The notes beneath the pieces are model-generated. The model worked only from the letters and a program-made list of their open reading frames with translations. It was not told the DNA's origin and searched no databases. 64,000 bases of DNA from Lachnospiraceae bacterium (GTDB lineage: Bacteria; Bacillota; Clostridia; Lachnospirales; Lachnospiraceae): positions 1-64,000 of the forward strand of contig JAIKXN010000166.1 in assembly GCA_024684055.1 (NCBI GenBank), read 5' to 3'. The first letter of the stretch is position 1. Each line of letters starts with the position of its first letter. The position numbers were made by a program, and so were the translations under genes. Positions 26,729 to 35,535 of the stretch are shown here, piece after piece.

Positions 26729-27265
26729 GTGAAACGAATTTTTTTACTGGTACTTATCTTAATTGGCGCAGTCGCGTTTGATTTTGCTACCGATAAAATT
26801 CCCAACGCATACATTTTAGTATCTGCCGCAATACTTCTTGTTCAGAAATTCGTTCAGAATCAGGGAATTGATTTTTTCGGTAGTTTATTTTCTCTTATTT
26901 TTCCCGTTTTGCTTCTGTTTCCCGTTTTCGTCCTTGGCGGAATGGGAGGCGGAGATATCAAACTCTATGCATTAATCAGCATAGTATTTTCACCGGAAGC
27001 AACACTTTTAATAATATTAAAATCTTTGATCGCAGGCCTTGTTATCGGTCTTTTCAAAGTGATTGTAAACCGTTCTTATAAGGAAAGGCTTTGTTATCTT
27101 TACCGATTTTTTAAGGATCTGATCAAAGGAATTTTAATGAAGGATAAAGATGTTTTGGAAAATTCGTATATGGAATCGCTCGACAGGGAGAAGCTACAAA
27201 AAGGCTGTATTCATTTTTCGCTGCCGATAGCGATCGGAGTAGTTTTGAGTATTTTTGGAGGTTAG
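26729..27265 (+). CDS. Prepilin peptidase, A24 family (TadV/CpaA-like)
   Basis: 178 residues, about five hydrophobic helices. The two catalytic Asp motifs of type IV prepilin peptidases are present: ATDKIPNAY (Asp near residue 20) and GGMGGGDIKLY (GXGD-type, near residue 74). It lacks the N-terminal methylase domain, as in TadV/CpaA. The start is a GTG placed very close to AAAGGA, so a slightly later start is possible. It is the first gene of the Tad locus and should cut the Flp pilin and pseudopilin leader peptides at the cytoplasmic membrane. The next gene follows directly. Confidence 0.88.
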   Translation: MKRIFLLVLILIGAVAFDFATDKIPNAYILVSAAILLVQKFVQNQGIDFFGSLFSLIFPVLLLFPVFVLGGMGGGDIKLYALISIVFSPEATLLIILKSLIAGLVIGLFKVIVNRSYKERLCYLYRFFKDLIKGILMKDKDVLENSYMESLDREKLQKGCIHFSLPIAIGVVLSIFGG

Positions 27266-28234
27266 ATGAAAAAGAAAGTCCTTGCACTGCTGGATTCAAA
27301 TACAGGTTATATGGAGAAACTGTACAGATATCTTGAGGAACAAAGAAATATAGGTTTTACAATATGTGCTTTTACCGGGGAGAACAGGCTTTATGAATAT
27401 CTGAACAGGGAAAAAATCGATTATCTTATAGCATCGGAGGATCTGCAGGGGAAAGTTAAGGGAGTGGAAAGGGTTATCTGGATATATGAGGATGAAGAGA
27501 AGGACGGAATATATCGTTACAGCCCGGGTGATGTGGTGGTCGAAAGGCTTAGAGACCTTATAGGATTCGAGGAAGTCAAGACCGGAGCGGCGGCAAAGAC
27601 AAAGTTTATCGGGGTATATTCGCCGGTCGGAAGGTGTATGAAAACGTCATTCTGCATGGTGCTCGGTCAGATGCTTTCGAAGAAGAACAGGGTCCTTTAT
27701 CTGAATTTCGAGAGTTTTTCGGGAATGTCCGTGATGGAAAGCGCTTCCCGAAGAACGAATCTGGCGGATGTTCTTTATTATTTCAACAATATAAAGAATG
27801 AGTTTTCGGTTAAATTTAAGAACAGTCTGGTTAATTACAACGGACTCGATATGGTGACACCGGCTTATTACTATCTGGATTTATCGTATATTACTGCGGA
27901 AATATGGGACCGGTTTCTGGAAGAAATAAGCAGCATGAACGAGTACGATTACGTGATTCTTGACCTGTCTGATTATCTTCAGGGACTTTTTGATTCTTTT
28001 CTTATGAGATGTTCTGTCGTCTATACGCTGACGTCGAATGATTCCAGGGCTCAAAACAAGATTTTTCATTATGAGCAGATTCTAAGCGAGTACAACCATG
28101 AAGACATTTTAAACAAAACGAGGAAGTTTACCATTCCGTCCGTCAGGAATCTTCCTAACGAAATCGACAGACTTCTTTATACGGAACTGGTTGATCTGGT
28201 CAGAAAAGAAACCGCCACGGATTTTGAGTGGTAG
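27266..28234 (+). CDS. TadZ/CpaE-like pilus localisation protein
   Basis: 322 residues. An N-terminal receiver-like domain (1-100, VLALLDSNTGYMEKLYRYL) without the phospho-acceptor pattern is followed by a MinD/ParA-like domain. The deviant P-loop is VYSPVGRCMKTSFC near residue 117-131, with the Lys kept but most glycines lost, and DYVILDLSDYLQG resembles the switch II strand. TadZ proteins place the pilus machine in the cell. It begins right after the prepilin peptidase gene with GGAGGTTAG overlapping its end, and lies before tadA. Confidence 0.8.
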   Translation: MKKKVLALLDSNTGYMEKLYRYLEEQRNIGFTICAFTGENRLYEYLNREKIDYLIASEDLQGKVKGVERVIWIYEDEEKDGIYRYSPGDVVVERLRDLIGFEEVKTGAAAKTKFIGVYSPVGRCMKTSFCMVLGQMLSKKNRVLYLNFESFSGMSVMESASRRTNLADVLYYFNNIKNEFSVKFKNSLVNYNGLDMVTPAYYYLDLSYITAEIWDRFLEEISSMNEYDYVILDLSDYLQGLFDSFLMRCSVVYTLTSNDSRAQNKIFHYEQILSEYNHEDILNKTRKFTIPSVRNLPNEIDRLLYTELVDLVRKETATDFEW

Positions 28235-28262
28235 GAAAGAATAAAGAAAGGGGGAAAAATTC

Positions 28263-28317
28263 AGTAATGGAAGAGAATGAAATAAAAATACGGTAATGGG
28301 AAAAAAGAAATAAAAAT
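28263..28317 (+). repeat. Two degenerate copies of a ~29-bp repeat
   Basis: GTAATGGAAGAGAATGAAAT-like and GTAATGGGAAAAAAGAAAT-like copies, each ending AAATAAAAAT, at 28263-28289 and 28292-28317, in the gap between tadZ and tadA. Confidence 0.45.
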
Positions 28318-28367
28318 TTTGTGACAGGAGAGATGAGTTTGAATTTTTGAAGCGAGGGAAGGTATTT

Positions 28368-29573
28368 ATGCATGATATACGAGCTGAAAATTTAAAAGGA
28401 ATTGTAAGAAGCGAGATTGAACCGTATTCGGAAATGGATGAATCGGAGATAAAGCGTCTGATTGCTGAGATTGTATACAGGGAAACGAGCGATGTGCACT
28501 TGTCGTTGAAAGAAAAAGAAGCGCTGGTAAAAAGCATATTCGATTCCATAAGAAAACTGGATATCCTGCAGGAACTTATCGAGGATGAGGAAGTTTCGGA
28601 AATAATGGTGAACGGTTACGAGAGGATCTTTATCGAAAAAGGCGGAAGCATACGCGAGTGGGATAAAAGTTTCGCCACCAGGGAAAAACTTGATGACGTG
28701 ATCCAGCAGATAGTTTCGTCCTGCAACCGTGTCGTCAATGAAAGCGAACCCATTGTGGACGCGAGGCTTACCGGCGGTGAGCGTGTAAATATCGTTCTTT
28801 CACCGCCTGCGATAAACGGACCGATCATGACCATAAGAAGATTTCCGAAGGAAGTCTTTACAATGAAAAAGCTTATCGAAAACGGAAGCATTTCGAGCGA
28901 AGCGGCAGGATTTCTAAAAGATGCGGTAACGGCGGGCTATAACATCTTCGTATCGGGCGGAACCTCCAGCGGAAAGACCACGCTTTTAAACGTTCTCTGC
29001 GATTTTATTCCGCCGAAGGAGAGAGTGATCACGATTGAAGATTCTGCGGAATTAAACATTAAAACCATAGAGAATCTCGTAAGACTCGAAACCAGGAATT
29101 CCAATTCTTCGGGTTGTGAAGCAATTACTATAAGGGACCTTATAAAGACCGCCCTTAGAATGAGACCGGACAGAATTATCGTCGGTGAGGTCAGGGGAGC
29201 GGAAGTGGTTGATATGCTGCAGGCCTTTAATACCGGCCACGAAGGTTCATTATCGACGGGGCATGCGAACAGTGCGAGGGATATGATCACGAGACTTGAA
29301 GCCATGTATCTTCAGAGTTCGGAAATACCGCTTGAAGCGATAAGAAAACAGATAGCTTCCGGAATAGATATTCTTGTTCATCTCGAAAGAGGGCGCGACG
29401 GCAAAAGAAGGGTGACCGAAATTGACGAACTGACCTCGGACGGAAACAGAAGCATTGCGCTTAACACTCTTTTCGAACTTGAGGAAGGTCCGGAAGGTAT
29501 AAGGATTGTGAAAAAAGGCGAGCTTATCAATACCTCGAAGCTTAACAAAGTGAAAAAGCCTGAAAGAAAATGA
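28368..29573 (+). CDS. tadA: TadA/CpaF pilus assembly ATPase
   Basis: About 401 residues. A secretion ATPase of the VirB11/GspE superfamily: Walker A VSGGTSSGKTTLLNVL, Asp box VITIEDSAEL, Walker B RIIVGEVRGAEVVDML and the His box STGHANSARDMITRLE. It powers Flp pilus assembly from the cytoplasmic face. The ATG at 28368 has GAGGGAAGG upstream; a TTG seven codons earlier is less likely. TadB and TadC, its membrane partners, follow, with a 79-bp tandem duplication in between. Confidence 0.95.
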   Translation: MHDIRAENLKGIVRSEIEPYSEMDESEIKRLIAEIVYRETSDVHLSLKEKEALVKSIFDSIRKLDILQELIEDEEVSEIMVNGYERIFIEKGGSIREWDKSFATREKLDDVIQQIVSSCNRVVNESEPIVDARLTGGERVNIVLSPPAINGPIMTIRRFPKEVFTMKKLIENGSISSEAAGFLKDAVTAGYNIFVSGGTSSGKTTLLNVLCDFIPPKERVITIEDSAELNIKTIENLVRLETRNSNSSGCEAITIRDLIKTALRMRPDRIIVGEVRGAEVVDMLQAFNTGHEGSLSTGHANSARDMITRLEAMYLQSSEIPLEAIRKQIASGIDILVHLERGRDGKRRVTEIDELTSDGNRSIALNTLFELEEGPEGIRIVKKGELINTSKLNKVKKPERK

Positions 29574-29581
29574 AGACTTTG

Positions 29582-29740
29582 AATATTTAGAGAACAAAAA
29601 ACTGAAAAAAGTAAATCTTTCAGAGAAAGCAAACCTGAAGCGAATGAGAATATTAACCATAATATTTAGAGAACAAAAAAACTGAAAAAAATAAAACTTT
29701 CAGAGAAAGCAAACCTGAAGCGAATGAGAATATTAACCAT
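29582..29740 (+). repeat. 79-bp tandem duplication between tadA and tadB
   Basis: Copy A (29582-29660) and copy B (29661-29740) are directly adjacent and differ only by one base of A-run length and about three substitutions. Both end AATATTAACCAT. The unit starts 8 bases after the tadA stop. Confidence 0.9.
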
Positions 29741-29751
29741 ACACAGGAAAA

Positions 29752-30537
29752 ATGAAAATAAGAAATAAACAGAAAACATGGAATTTACAGAGGGAAAACA
29801 TGAGATATGACGTATATAAACTTAATCCTTTGGAAATAATCGTAAGTGTGCTTATATGGGTTTCGGTTTCCGCATTTCTGGCATTCTTTTTCTACAGGTC
29901 CGTGATAGCGGCGATAATAATTTTTCTTTTTGTTCCCATATTTATAAAGTACGTAAAAAAATATCTGAAGGAAAGAAGAAACAGGAAACTGGAAGCGGAA
30001 TTTAAAGAAATGATAAGGATTCTTTCGATTAACCTTCAATCGGGAAATTCGGCGGAGAATGCTTTTGTAAATACTCTGTTCGAGATGAAGAAACTTTACG
30101 GAGAAAAAGCAATGATGACAAAAGAATGTGAAGTTATCGTAAGAGGCCTTGAAAACAACGTGGTAATAGAGGATCTGATATTATCGCTCGGAGAGAGAAG
30201 CGCCAATGAGGAAATCGCTGATTTTGCGGGTATTTTCGCTATCGCCAAACGAAGCGGAGGGAATCTTAAGGAAATAATAAGCGATACCGTGGAGGTTATC
30301 GAGTCAAAGATAGAAATGAAAAGGGAATTCATGATACTGATCTCATCCAAACAGTTCGAGCACAGAATAATGTGCATTATTCCTTTTGCAATCGTTTCAT
30401 ATATCGGGATCAGTTCTCCGGGATATTTTGACGGGCTTTACGGCAATCCTTTCGGAATCGGAATAATGAGTGTTTGTCTGGCAGTTTATTTAGGAGCATT
30501 TATATGGGGAGAAAAAATAGCGGACATCAAATTTTAG
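29752..30537 (+). CDS. TadB-like pilus assembly membrane protein
   Basis: 261 residues of the type II secretion F-domain family. After a 35-residue N-terminus come two membrane helices (about 26-70), a cytoplasmic helical F-domain (about 85-200, FKEMIRILSINLQSGNSAE then IFAIAKRSGGNLKEII) and two C-terminal helices. A second start at 29800, after AGAGGG, would shorten it by 16 residues and is about equally good. It forms the inner membrane platform with the following TadC and is driven by TadA. It overlaps the next gene by about 34 bases. Confidence 0.88.
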   Translation: MKIRNKQKTWNLQRENMRYDVYKLNPLEIIVSVLIWVSVSAFLAFFFYRSVIAAIIIFLFVPIFIKYVKKYLKERRNRKLEAEFKEMIRILSINLQSGNSAENAFVNTLFEMKKLYGEKAMMTKECEVIVRGLENNVVIEDLILSLGERSANEEIADFAGIFAIAKRSGGNLKEIISDTVEVIESKIEMKREFMILISSKQFEHRIMCIIPFAIVSYIGISSPGYFDGLYGNPFGIGIMSVCLAVYLGAFIWGEKIADIKF

Positions 30538-31727
30538 ATAAGAAAAAGACTTTTATATTAATAGCAATTCTTGCAGTCGGAATTCCTTTGATCATCCTGA
30601 CTTCGGGGAAAGGCGGAGGGAAGAAGAATTTTGATGAAAGCATATTAAGAAGCGAAGACGGCGAAAGCACGAAGGTCAGGCTTATAGCGGACAGTGTTTA
30701 CGGCGAGGAAGTTATCGATGTTGAAGTTCTTTCGAGAACGTATTCAAAAGAAGAGATCGAAAAGATGAAGCCGTCGTTTTTAAAAGATCTGAAACTCACA
30801 GTTTTAGGGGAAAACGAATCTTTTGATTCGGTAAGTTCGCCGCTTGATCTTAAGGACAAAATAACCGGATATCCTTTTGAAATAAGCTACCGGATAAGGC
30901 CTCGCGGGTTCATAAACTCTTCCGGCGAAATAACTGAATATCCGAAGGAAAAAACGGATATTGAGATCGAAGCAGAATACCGGATTGCTGATTTTGAGGA
31001 TAAGGAAATAATACATCTGACACTTTTACCGGAAGTGCTTCCCGAAGAGAGGGTGTTTTATGAAGAGCTGAAACGTCAGGTTGAATTCGAAAACGAGAAT
31101 GACAGAAATAACAGCGAATTCATACTTCCCACAACAATAAACGGTGTGGATGTCAGCTGGAAGAAGCCGGGGAAAAACACGTTTTTTAAACTGACGGTTC
31201 TGACGGTATTCTGTGCCATAGTTTTTCTTTTTAAAGATAAACTGGCTTTTTCGGAAGATGACAGAAAAAGAAGGGAAAAGATAATTAACGATTATCCCGA
31301 GTTCGCCATGAAGTATGCGCTTTTGTGCGAGGCAGGGCTTACTCATGCCCAGGCACTCGAAAGAATGGGGGATGAGTATTTAAAAAACAAAAAGAACAGT
31401 CCGCTTTATGGGGAACTGTATAAGGTCAGAACGGACATAAAGGGAGGAGTGCCTGTAACTCAGGCTCTCGACCGGATGGCATCCGACTGCAACATCAGGG
31501 AAATATCGTATTTTGTCGGACTTATTAACAGAAATATAAGAAAAGGAGGAAGAGAAATCTCTTCGGGCATACGTAAGGCAGCAGGCGAAAGTATAAGGGA
31601 TAAAAGAGAGAAGATACGAAGAAAAGCCGAAACGGCCGGAACAAAACTTTTATTACCGATGGTTTTTCTTTTAATTATAGTTTTTGTACTTATTATGATT
31701 CCGGCCTTCGACAGTTTTTCGTACTGA
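30504..31727 (+). CDS. TadC-like pilus assembly membrane protein
   Basis: About 407 residues. A membrane helix at the start (about 15-33), a 175-residue extracytoplasmic or linker part, a helix near 220-240, an F-domain (YPEFAMKYALLCEAGLTHAQ, then EISYFVGLINRNIRKGG) and a final helix (LLLPMVFLLIIVFVLIMIP). TAGGAG lies 8 bases before the ATG at 30504; an ATG ten codons upstream has no good site. The long N-terminal insert (about residues 40-215) is more than usual for TadC and has no motif I know. Confidence 0.85.
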   Translation: MGRKNSGHQILDKKKTFILIAILAVGIPLIILTSGKGGGKKNFDESILRSEDGESTKVRLIADSVYGEEVIDVEVLSRTYSKEEIEKMKPSFLKDLKLTVLGENESFDSVSSPLDLKDKITGYPFEISYRIRPRGFINSSGEITEYPKEKTDIEIEAEYRIADFEDKEIIHLTLLPEVLPEERVFYEELKRQVEFENENDRNNSEFILPTTINGVDVSWKKPGKNTFFKLTVLTVFCAIVFLFKDKLAFSEDDRKRREKIINDYPEFAMKYALLCEAGLTHAQALERMGDEYLKNKKNSPLYGELYKVRTDIKGGVPVTQALDRMASDCNIREISYFVGLINRNIRKGGREISSGIRKAAGESIRDKREKIRRKAETAGTKLLLPMVFLLIIVFVLIMIPAFDSFSY

Positions 31728-31750
31728 ATATAAAAGAAAGGAGGATGAAT

Positions 31751-31933
31751 ATGAAATCTGCATTAAGCATTATTAAGAGATTTGCGCTTGATGAAACGGG
31801 ATTGAGTACTGTGGAAGTAATTCTTATCCTGGTTGTCCTGATAACGCTGGTGATTATTTTCAGAGAAGAGATGATTGAGATTGTTGAAGATGTGTTTAAA
31901 GCTATTACAAAGAAAATCAGTACTATTACATAA
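31751..31933 (+). CDS. flp: Flp-type pilin
   Basis: 60 residues. A basic N-terminus (MKSALSIIKRF) and the prepilin peptidase motif DETGLSTVEVILI, where cleavage is expected after Gly with Glu5 of the mature pilin kept, then one hydrophobic helix and a short amphipathic tail. AAAGGAGG lies 7 bases before the ATG at 31751; an ATG two codons upstream overlaps the ribosome site. This is the major structural subunit of the Tad pilus. The following gene starts inside it in another frame. Confidence 0.93.
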   Translation: MKSALSIIKRFALDETGLSTVEVILILVVLITLVIIFREEMIEIVEDVFKAITKKISTIT

Positions 31934-33410
31934 AAAGGGAGAAATATCAATTTATCTCAGTCTTGTTTTCACGCTGATAATATCGTTGCTTTTAACGGTT
32001 ATTTCAGCTGCGAGAGGAGCTGCGATCCAGGTCCTTTTTGAATGTGCGACCGAAAGCGCGCTTCTCTCGGTTTTTGGAGAATACAACAGGGAACTGCTGG
32101 ATAAATATGATGTGTTTTTCATAGACCTGTCCTATTTGTCCAACAGTCCCGATCCCAAAAATCTGGAAGTCAGACTGAACGGTTATTTTGATGACAATTT
32201 TCATCCGGATAAAGAAGCATCATTTTTATTCTATTCGGATATTGCGGATGTGACCGGTACAAATGTTTCGCTAACGGGATACGAACTTGCAAGCGACGGA
32301 CTCGGAAAACCGTTTGCCGATCAGGTTGTTAAGTACATGTCGAATCTTTACGGAGCGGATTTTATTGAAGAAATGACGGACATGATTTCGGTTTACGATT
32401 CATATGATCTAAGCAGTGAAAGATATGAAGAACTGAAAGACTACTCGATAAAAGGTATTTCTTCAACGTCGGGAGAAGAAGAAACATGGGAGCAGACTGT
32501 TTTAAAAAAGAATATCCTCTCGCTCCTTGATCTGGCGGATGCGGAAAAAAAGTCCAAAATCCCGATCGGGCTTTCTCTTGAAAGCATACCGCCTGCGCAG
32601 ACGCTTCTTTTAAGGGAAAAAGAAAAGGGAACGGAAAACACGGGAAATGTATTTTTCTCGCCTGCCGAAAACATCCTTTTTGACGAATATGTGATGACAA
32701 AGATGGGTAATTACGTCAATAAGAAAGAAGAAAGCAAATTAAGATATGAGACAGAATATATAATAGTCGGTTCCTTCCTGGACATTGATAATTTCAGCAA
32801 AGTCTATGAAGTGCTTATGGTGACAAGAACTTTGGCTGATTATATTTCACTGAACATGGCGTCCGATAAGGTTGAAAAGGTCAGAGAGATTGCCGAACCC
32901 ATTGCATCATTCTTACATCTGCCGGAGGAAGTTGTTACGCAGTTTTTTCTTATGATATGGGCTGAATTTGAAGCTTCGTTTGACTGTATTGCGCTTTGTC
33001 TCGGAAAAGAGATTCCGCTTATTAAAAAATCAGAGGAGATATATGCAAGTTTTGAAGGGATACTTGGTTATATCGAGCTTATTCTTTCCGAACTTAAAAT
33101 ACCGTCGGGCTCCGACGACTCCGAAGACTCCGGAATTTCTCCCAATCCTGACAGTGAAACTCAAAGCGGTATTCCGGAAATTAAACTTGATTATGAAGAC
33201 TATATGAGGATATTTCTGTTTTTTGTTCCTCCGCAGTTAAAGGTGTACAGAACAATGGATATGATCGAAGCGGACATGAGAAAAGCAGGTACGGAAAACG
33301 AGTATTTCAGATTTGATGCCTGTGCGGACAGAATAAAAGCCGTATTTTCCATAGAAACCGGTTATGATTTCAGGTTCACGAGCGAGAAGAAATATTCGTA
33401 TTTTGAGTGA
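31890..33410 (+). CDS. DUF5702-like pseudopilin-associated protein
   Basis: About 506 residues. The N-terminal hydrophobic helix (KGEISIYLSLVFTLIISLL then TVISAARGAAIQ, about residues 22-50) matches DUF5702 proteins of Firmicutes Tad loci, which resemble TadG-type minor pilins. A large extracytoplasmic domain without motifs follows. The start is uncertain: the frame is open into the flp gene, with TTG at 31875 or ATG at 31890, neither with a strong ribosome site, so translation may be coupled to flp. The gap of 33411-33540 to the next gene shows nothing clear. Confidence 0.78.
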   Translation: MCLKLLQRKSVLLHKKGEISIYLSLVFTLIISLLLTVISAARGAAIQVLFECATESALLSVFGEYNRELLDKYDVFFIDLSYLSNSPDPKNLEVRLNGYFDDNFHPDKEASFLFYSDIADVTGTNVSLTGYELASDGLGKPFADQVVKYMSNLYGADFIEEMTDMISVYDSYDLSSERYEELKDYSIKGISSTSGEEETWEQTVLKKNILSLLDLADAEKKSKIPIGLSLESIPPAQTLLLREKEKGTENTGNVFFSPAENILFDEYVMTKMGNYVNKKEESKLRYETEYIIVGSFLDIDNFSKVYEVLMVTRTLADYISLNMASDKVEKVREIAEPIASFLHLPEEVVTQFFLMIWAEFEASFDCIALCLGKEIPLIKKSEEIYASFEGILGYIELILSELKIPSGSDDSEDSGISPNPDSETQSGIPEIKLDYEDYMRIFLFFVPPQLKVYRTMDMIEADMRKAGTENEYFRFDACADRIKAVFSIETGYDFRFTSEKKYSYFE

Positions 33411-33540
33411 TGAGTGAATTTGAAACAGAGAATGTATTCTTGATCATCTGAAAAGAAAGAGAAGGTTTTGAAATTTCTTAGGAATGTGAAAACTGCGACG
33501 TGGAATTTATATGAAGAACTGATAAATGGGAGGATCCATA

Positions 33541-34458
33541 TTGGGGAAAAGCAGAAAAAGAAAATTAAAGGGAAGTCTGACGCTTGAAACTTCTCTTGTT
33601 TTGCCGATTTTCATGTGCCTTGCGATATCGCTTGTTTCGTTTCTCGAGATGATGAATCTTTATGCGAAAGTCGAATACGCTCTGCATGAGACAGCCAGGG
33701 AAATAGCCCTGTTTACGTATCCCGTTGAGGAAATAAGCGAACTGGGAGAAGATTTTCTTAAGAATTATTCCGATTCCGAAACGGATGAAGAAAACGTTAT
33801 TGATGAAATGGAAGATGCGGACCTTCACCTAACGGATGCGATATTGGATGAAACGCTTGTCAGAGCAGCATTTACGGAAAGATTCGGTCTTGAGAACATA
33901 AATAATACTCTCATAAGAAAAGGCGAAGCGGGACTATTGTTTTTCAGATCGACACTTTATGATGGGGGCGGAAATATTAATCTGATCGTGACGTATGAAG
34001 TTGAGCCGCTTATGAATATTTTCGGAGTCGGCGAAACGACATTCTGCAACAGCGTGAAAATGCATCCATGGACAGGCTACAGCAAAGGTTTCACGATTAC
34101 AGACGAACAGTATGTTTATATCACGGAGAATGCAAGTGTTTATCATACCAATCCGCACTGTTCTCATCTTCATATATCGGTAGATACGGTAAATAAAAAT
34201 GAAATAGAGCAGTGTCGAAACAAAAGCGGCGGGAAATATCATGCATGCGAAAAATGCTGCGGTAACGGAAAGTTCGAGGAATGCTTTTTTCTGTTTATAA
34301 CACCTTACGGAGACAGATATCATACATCTCTTTCATGCAGCGGCTTGAAAAGAACGGTTTTTAAAGTGAAACTCAGCGAAGTCTCTGACAAAAAAGAGTG
34401 TGAAAGATGTGCATCATACAGGGAAGGCGGAAGCTGTAAGGAGGAGGATTTTGAATAA
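33541..34458 (+). CDS. TadE-like pseudopilin with Cys/His C-terminal modules
   Basis: About 305 residues. The basic N-terminus and the helix KGSLTLETSLVLPIFMC (TadE pattern, Glu after the cleavage site) are followed by a 190-residue domain and a C-terminus with two similar modules: VYHTNPHCSHL...CEKCC and RYHTSLSCSGL...CERC. Each could bind a metal or form disulfides outside the cell. The ATG at 33526 lies too close to GGGAGGA; TTG at 33541, 7 bases after it, is preferred. The next gene overlaps its stop. Confidence 0.78.
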   Translation: MGKSRKRKLKGSLTLETSLVLPIFMCLAISLVSFLEMMNLYAKVEYALHETAREIALFTYPVEEISELGEDFLKNYSDSETDEENVIDEMEDADLHLTDAILDETLVRAAFTERFGLENINNTLIRKGEAGLLFFRSTLYDGGGNINLIVTYEVEPLMNIFGVGETTFCNSVKMHPWTGYSKGFTITDEQYVYITENASVYHTNPHCSHLHISVDTVNKNEIEQCRNKSGGKYHACEKCCGNGKFEECFFLFITPYGDRYHTSLSCSGLKRTVFKVKLSEVSDKKECERCASYREGGSCKEEDFE

Positions 34459-34891
34459 TGCGATTTTGTTAAGAACTGTAAGTGTCGGAATTCTTCTGAT
34501 TACTGAAGGAATAAGGGATATAAGGAAAAACGAGGTTGGAATCATTATGCCCGTTTTAAATGCGCTGGCAGCCATAGTATTCATTTTTGTATTTAAGGAT
34601 ATGGGGATACCGGGAGTTTTGATTGCACTGGCCGAAGGTATTTTTGTGATAATTCTTTCGTTTCTGACCAAAGAGGGAATAGGGCTCGGTGACGGAATAA
34701 TCCTGTGTTCGACAGGTCTCATGCTTGGCTGGAAGAATAACCTTATCATGATATTTATTGCATGTTTTATAAGTGCGTTTGTTTCTGTATTGCTGATGAT
34801 TTTCATGAAAGCCGACAAAAAAACAAAGATACCGTTCGTTCCTTTTATGATTCCCGCATTTCTTGTAACGATCATTATAAGAATGACATGA
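34451..34891 (+). CDS. Second prepilin peptidase, A24 family
   Basis: About 146 residues, four or five hydrophobic helices. Catalytic Asp motifs: GIRDIRKNEVG (near residue 20) and GIGLGDGIIL (GXGD, near residue 82). The TTG at 34451 lies just after AAGGAGGAGG and overlaps the previous stop; no ATG in frame is as well placed. It is the second A24 peptidase of this locus, so it may be dedicated to the TadE-like substrates rather than to the Flp pilin. That split is inference. Confidence 0.8.
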   Translation: MNNAILLRTVSVGILLITEGIRDIRKNEVGIIMPVLNALAAIVFIFVFKDMGIPGVLIALAEGIFVIILSFLTKEGIGLGDGIILCSTGLMLGWKNNLIMIFIACFISAFVSVLLMIFMKADKKTKIPFVPFMIPAFLVTIIIRMT

Positions 34892-34910
34892 AAAATCGGG
34901 AGGATTGACG

Positions 34911-35402
34911 GTGATTCAAAAAATAAAAGGATTAAGAGCAAATGCAAATCTGACGGTTGAATGTGCCCTGATCATGCCGATGATACTGCTCGTTATCATA
35001 TCGATAATCTGGCTGATGATTTATCTTTACGATGGTCTTACGGTACAAAAAGCCCTTGTTCATGCGGTAATCGCAGCGGATTACAGGGTAAGCAAAAGTA
35101 ATGGCGAGCTGATGAAGGAAATTGAAGAGAGAATAAACGAAGCTCTTGAAGGACAGATCGTCGGATGCGAAGAACCTGTTGTTTCGGTTAAGGTCAGCAA
35201 GTACAGCGTCAGCGCAAAAGTGGAAACGAAACTTAACATACCGCTTAATCTTCCGGGAATATCGAAGCTTACCGATCTGAAAGCAGAGATAAAAAAGAGG
35301 AGACTTTACGGAGCGGACCTCATTTACGACGTTAAAAGAATAAAGGCGATCGCAGAATTTCTAAAGGAAAACGAAGAAGGCGACGGAGAAGGCGAGAACT
35401 GA
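34911..35402 (+). CDS. TadE-like minor pseudopilin
   Basis: About 163 residues. The N-terminal helix ANLTVECALIMPMILLV has the TadE pattern with Glu at the +5-like position, followed by an extracytoplasmic domain of about 115 residues. GGGAGG lies 7 bases before the GTG at 34911; the TTG two codons upstream is too close. A minor component of the Tad pilus that is expected to be cut by one of the two A24 peptidases. The 127 bases to the next gene show no feature. Confidence 0.78.
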   Translation: MIQKIKGLRANANLTVECALIMPMILLVIISIIWLMIYLYDGLTVQKALVHAVIAADYRVSKSNGELMKEIEERINEALEGQIVGCEEPVVSVKVSKYSVSAKVETKLNIPLNLPGISKLTDLKAEIKKRRLYGADLIYDVKRIKAIAEFLKENEEGDGEGEN

Positions 35403-35535
35403 TTTTTTAAGAAGAGCAATATCAGAACAGCAAATCAGCTTCGATGAAAATGCCAAAACAGGAATCGGAAAAGACAGGAATCCGGGATAACCGGACTGAT
35501 ATAAAGGAAAAGTTTTCAAATGAAAGGGAATGCTT

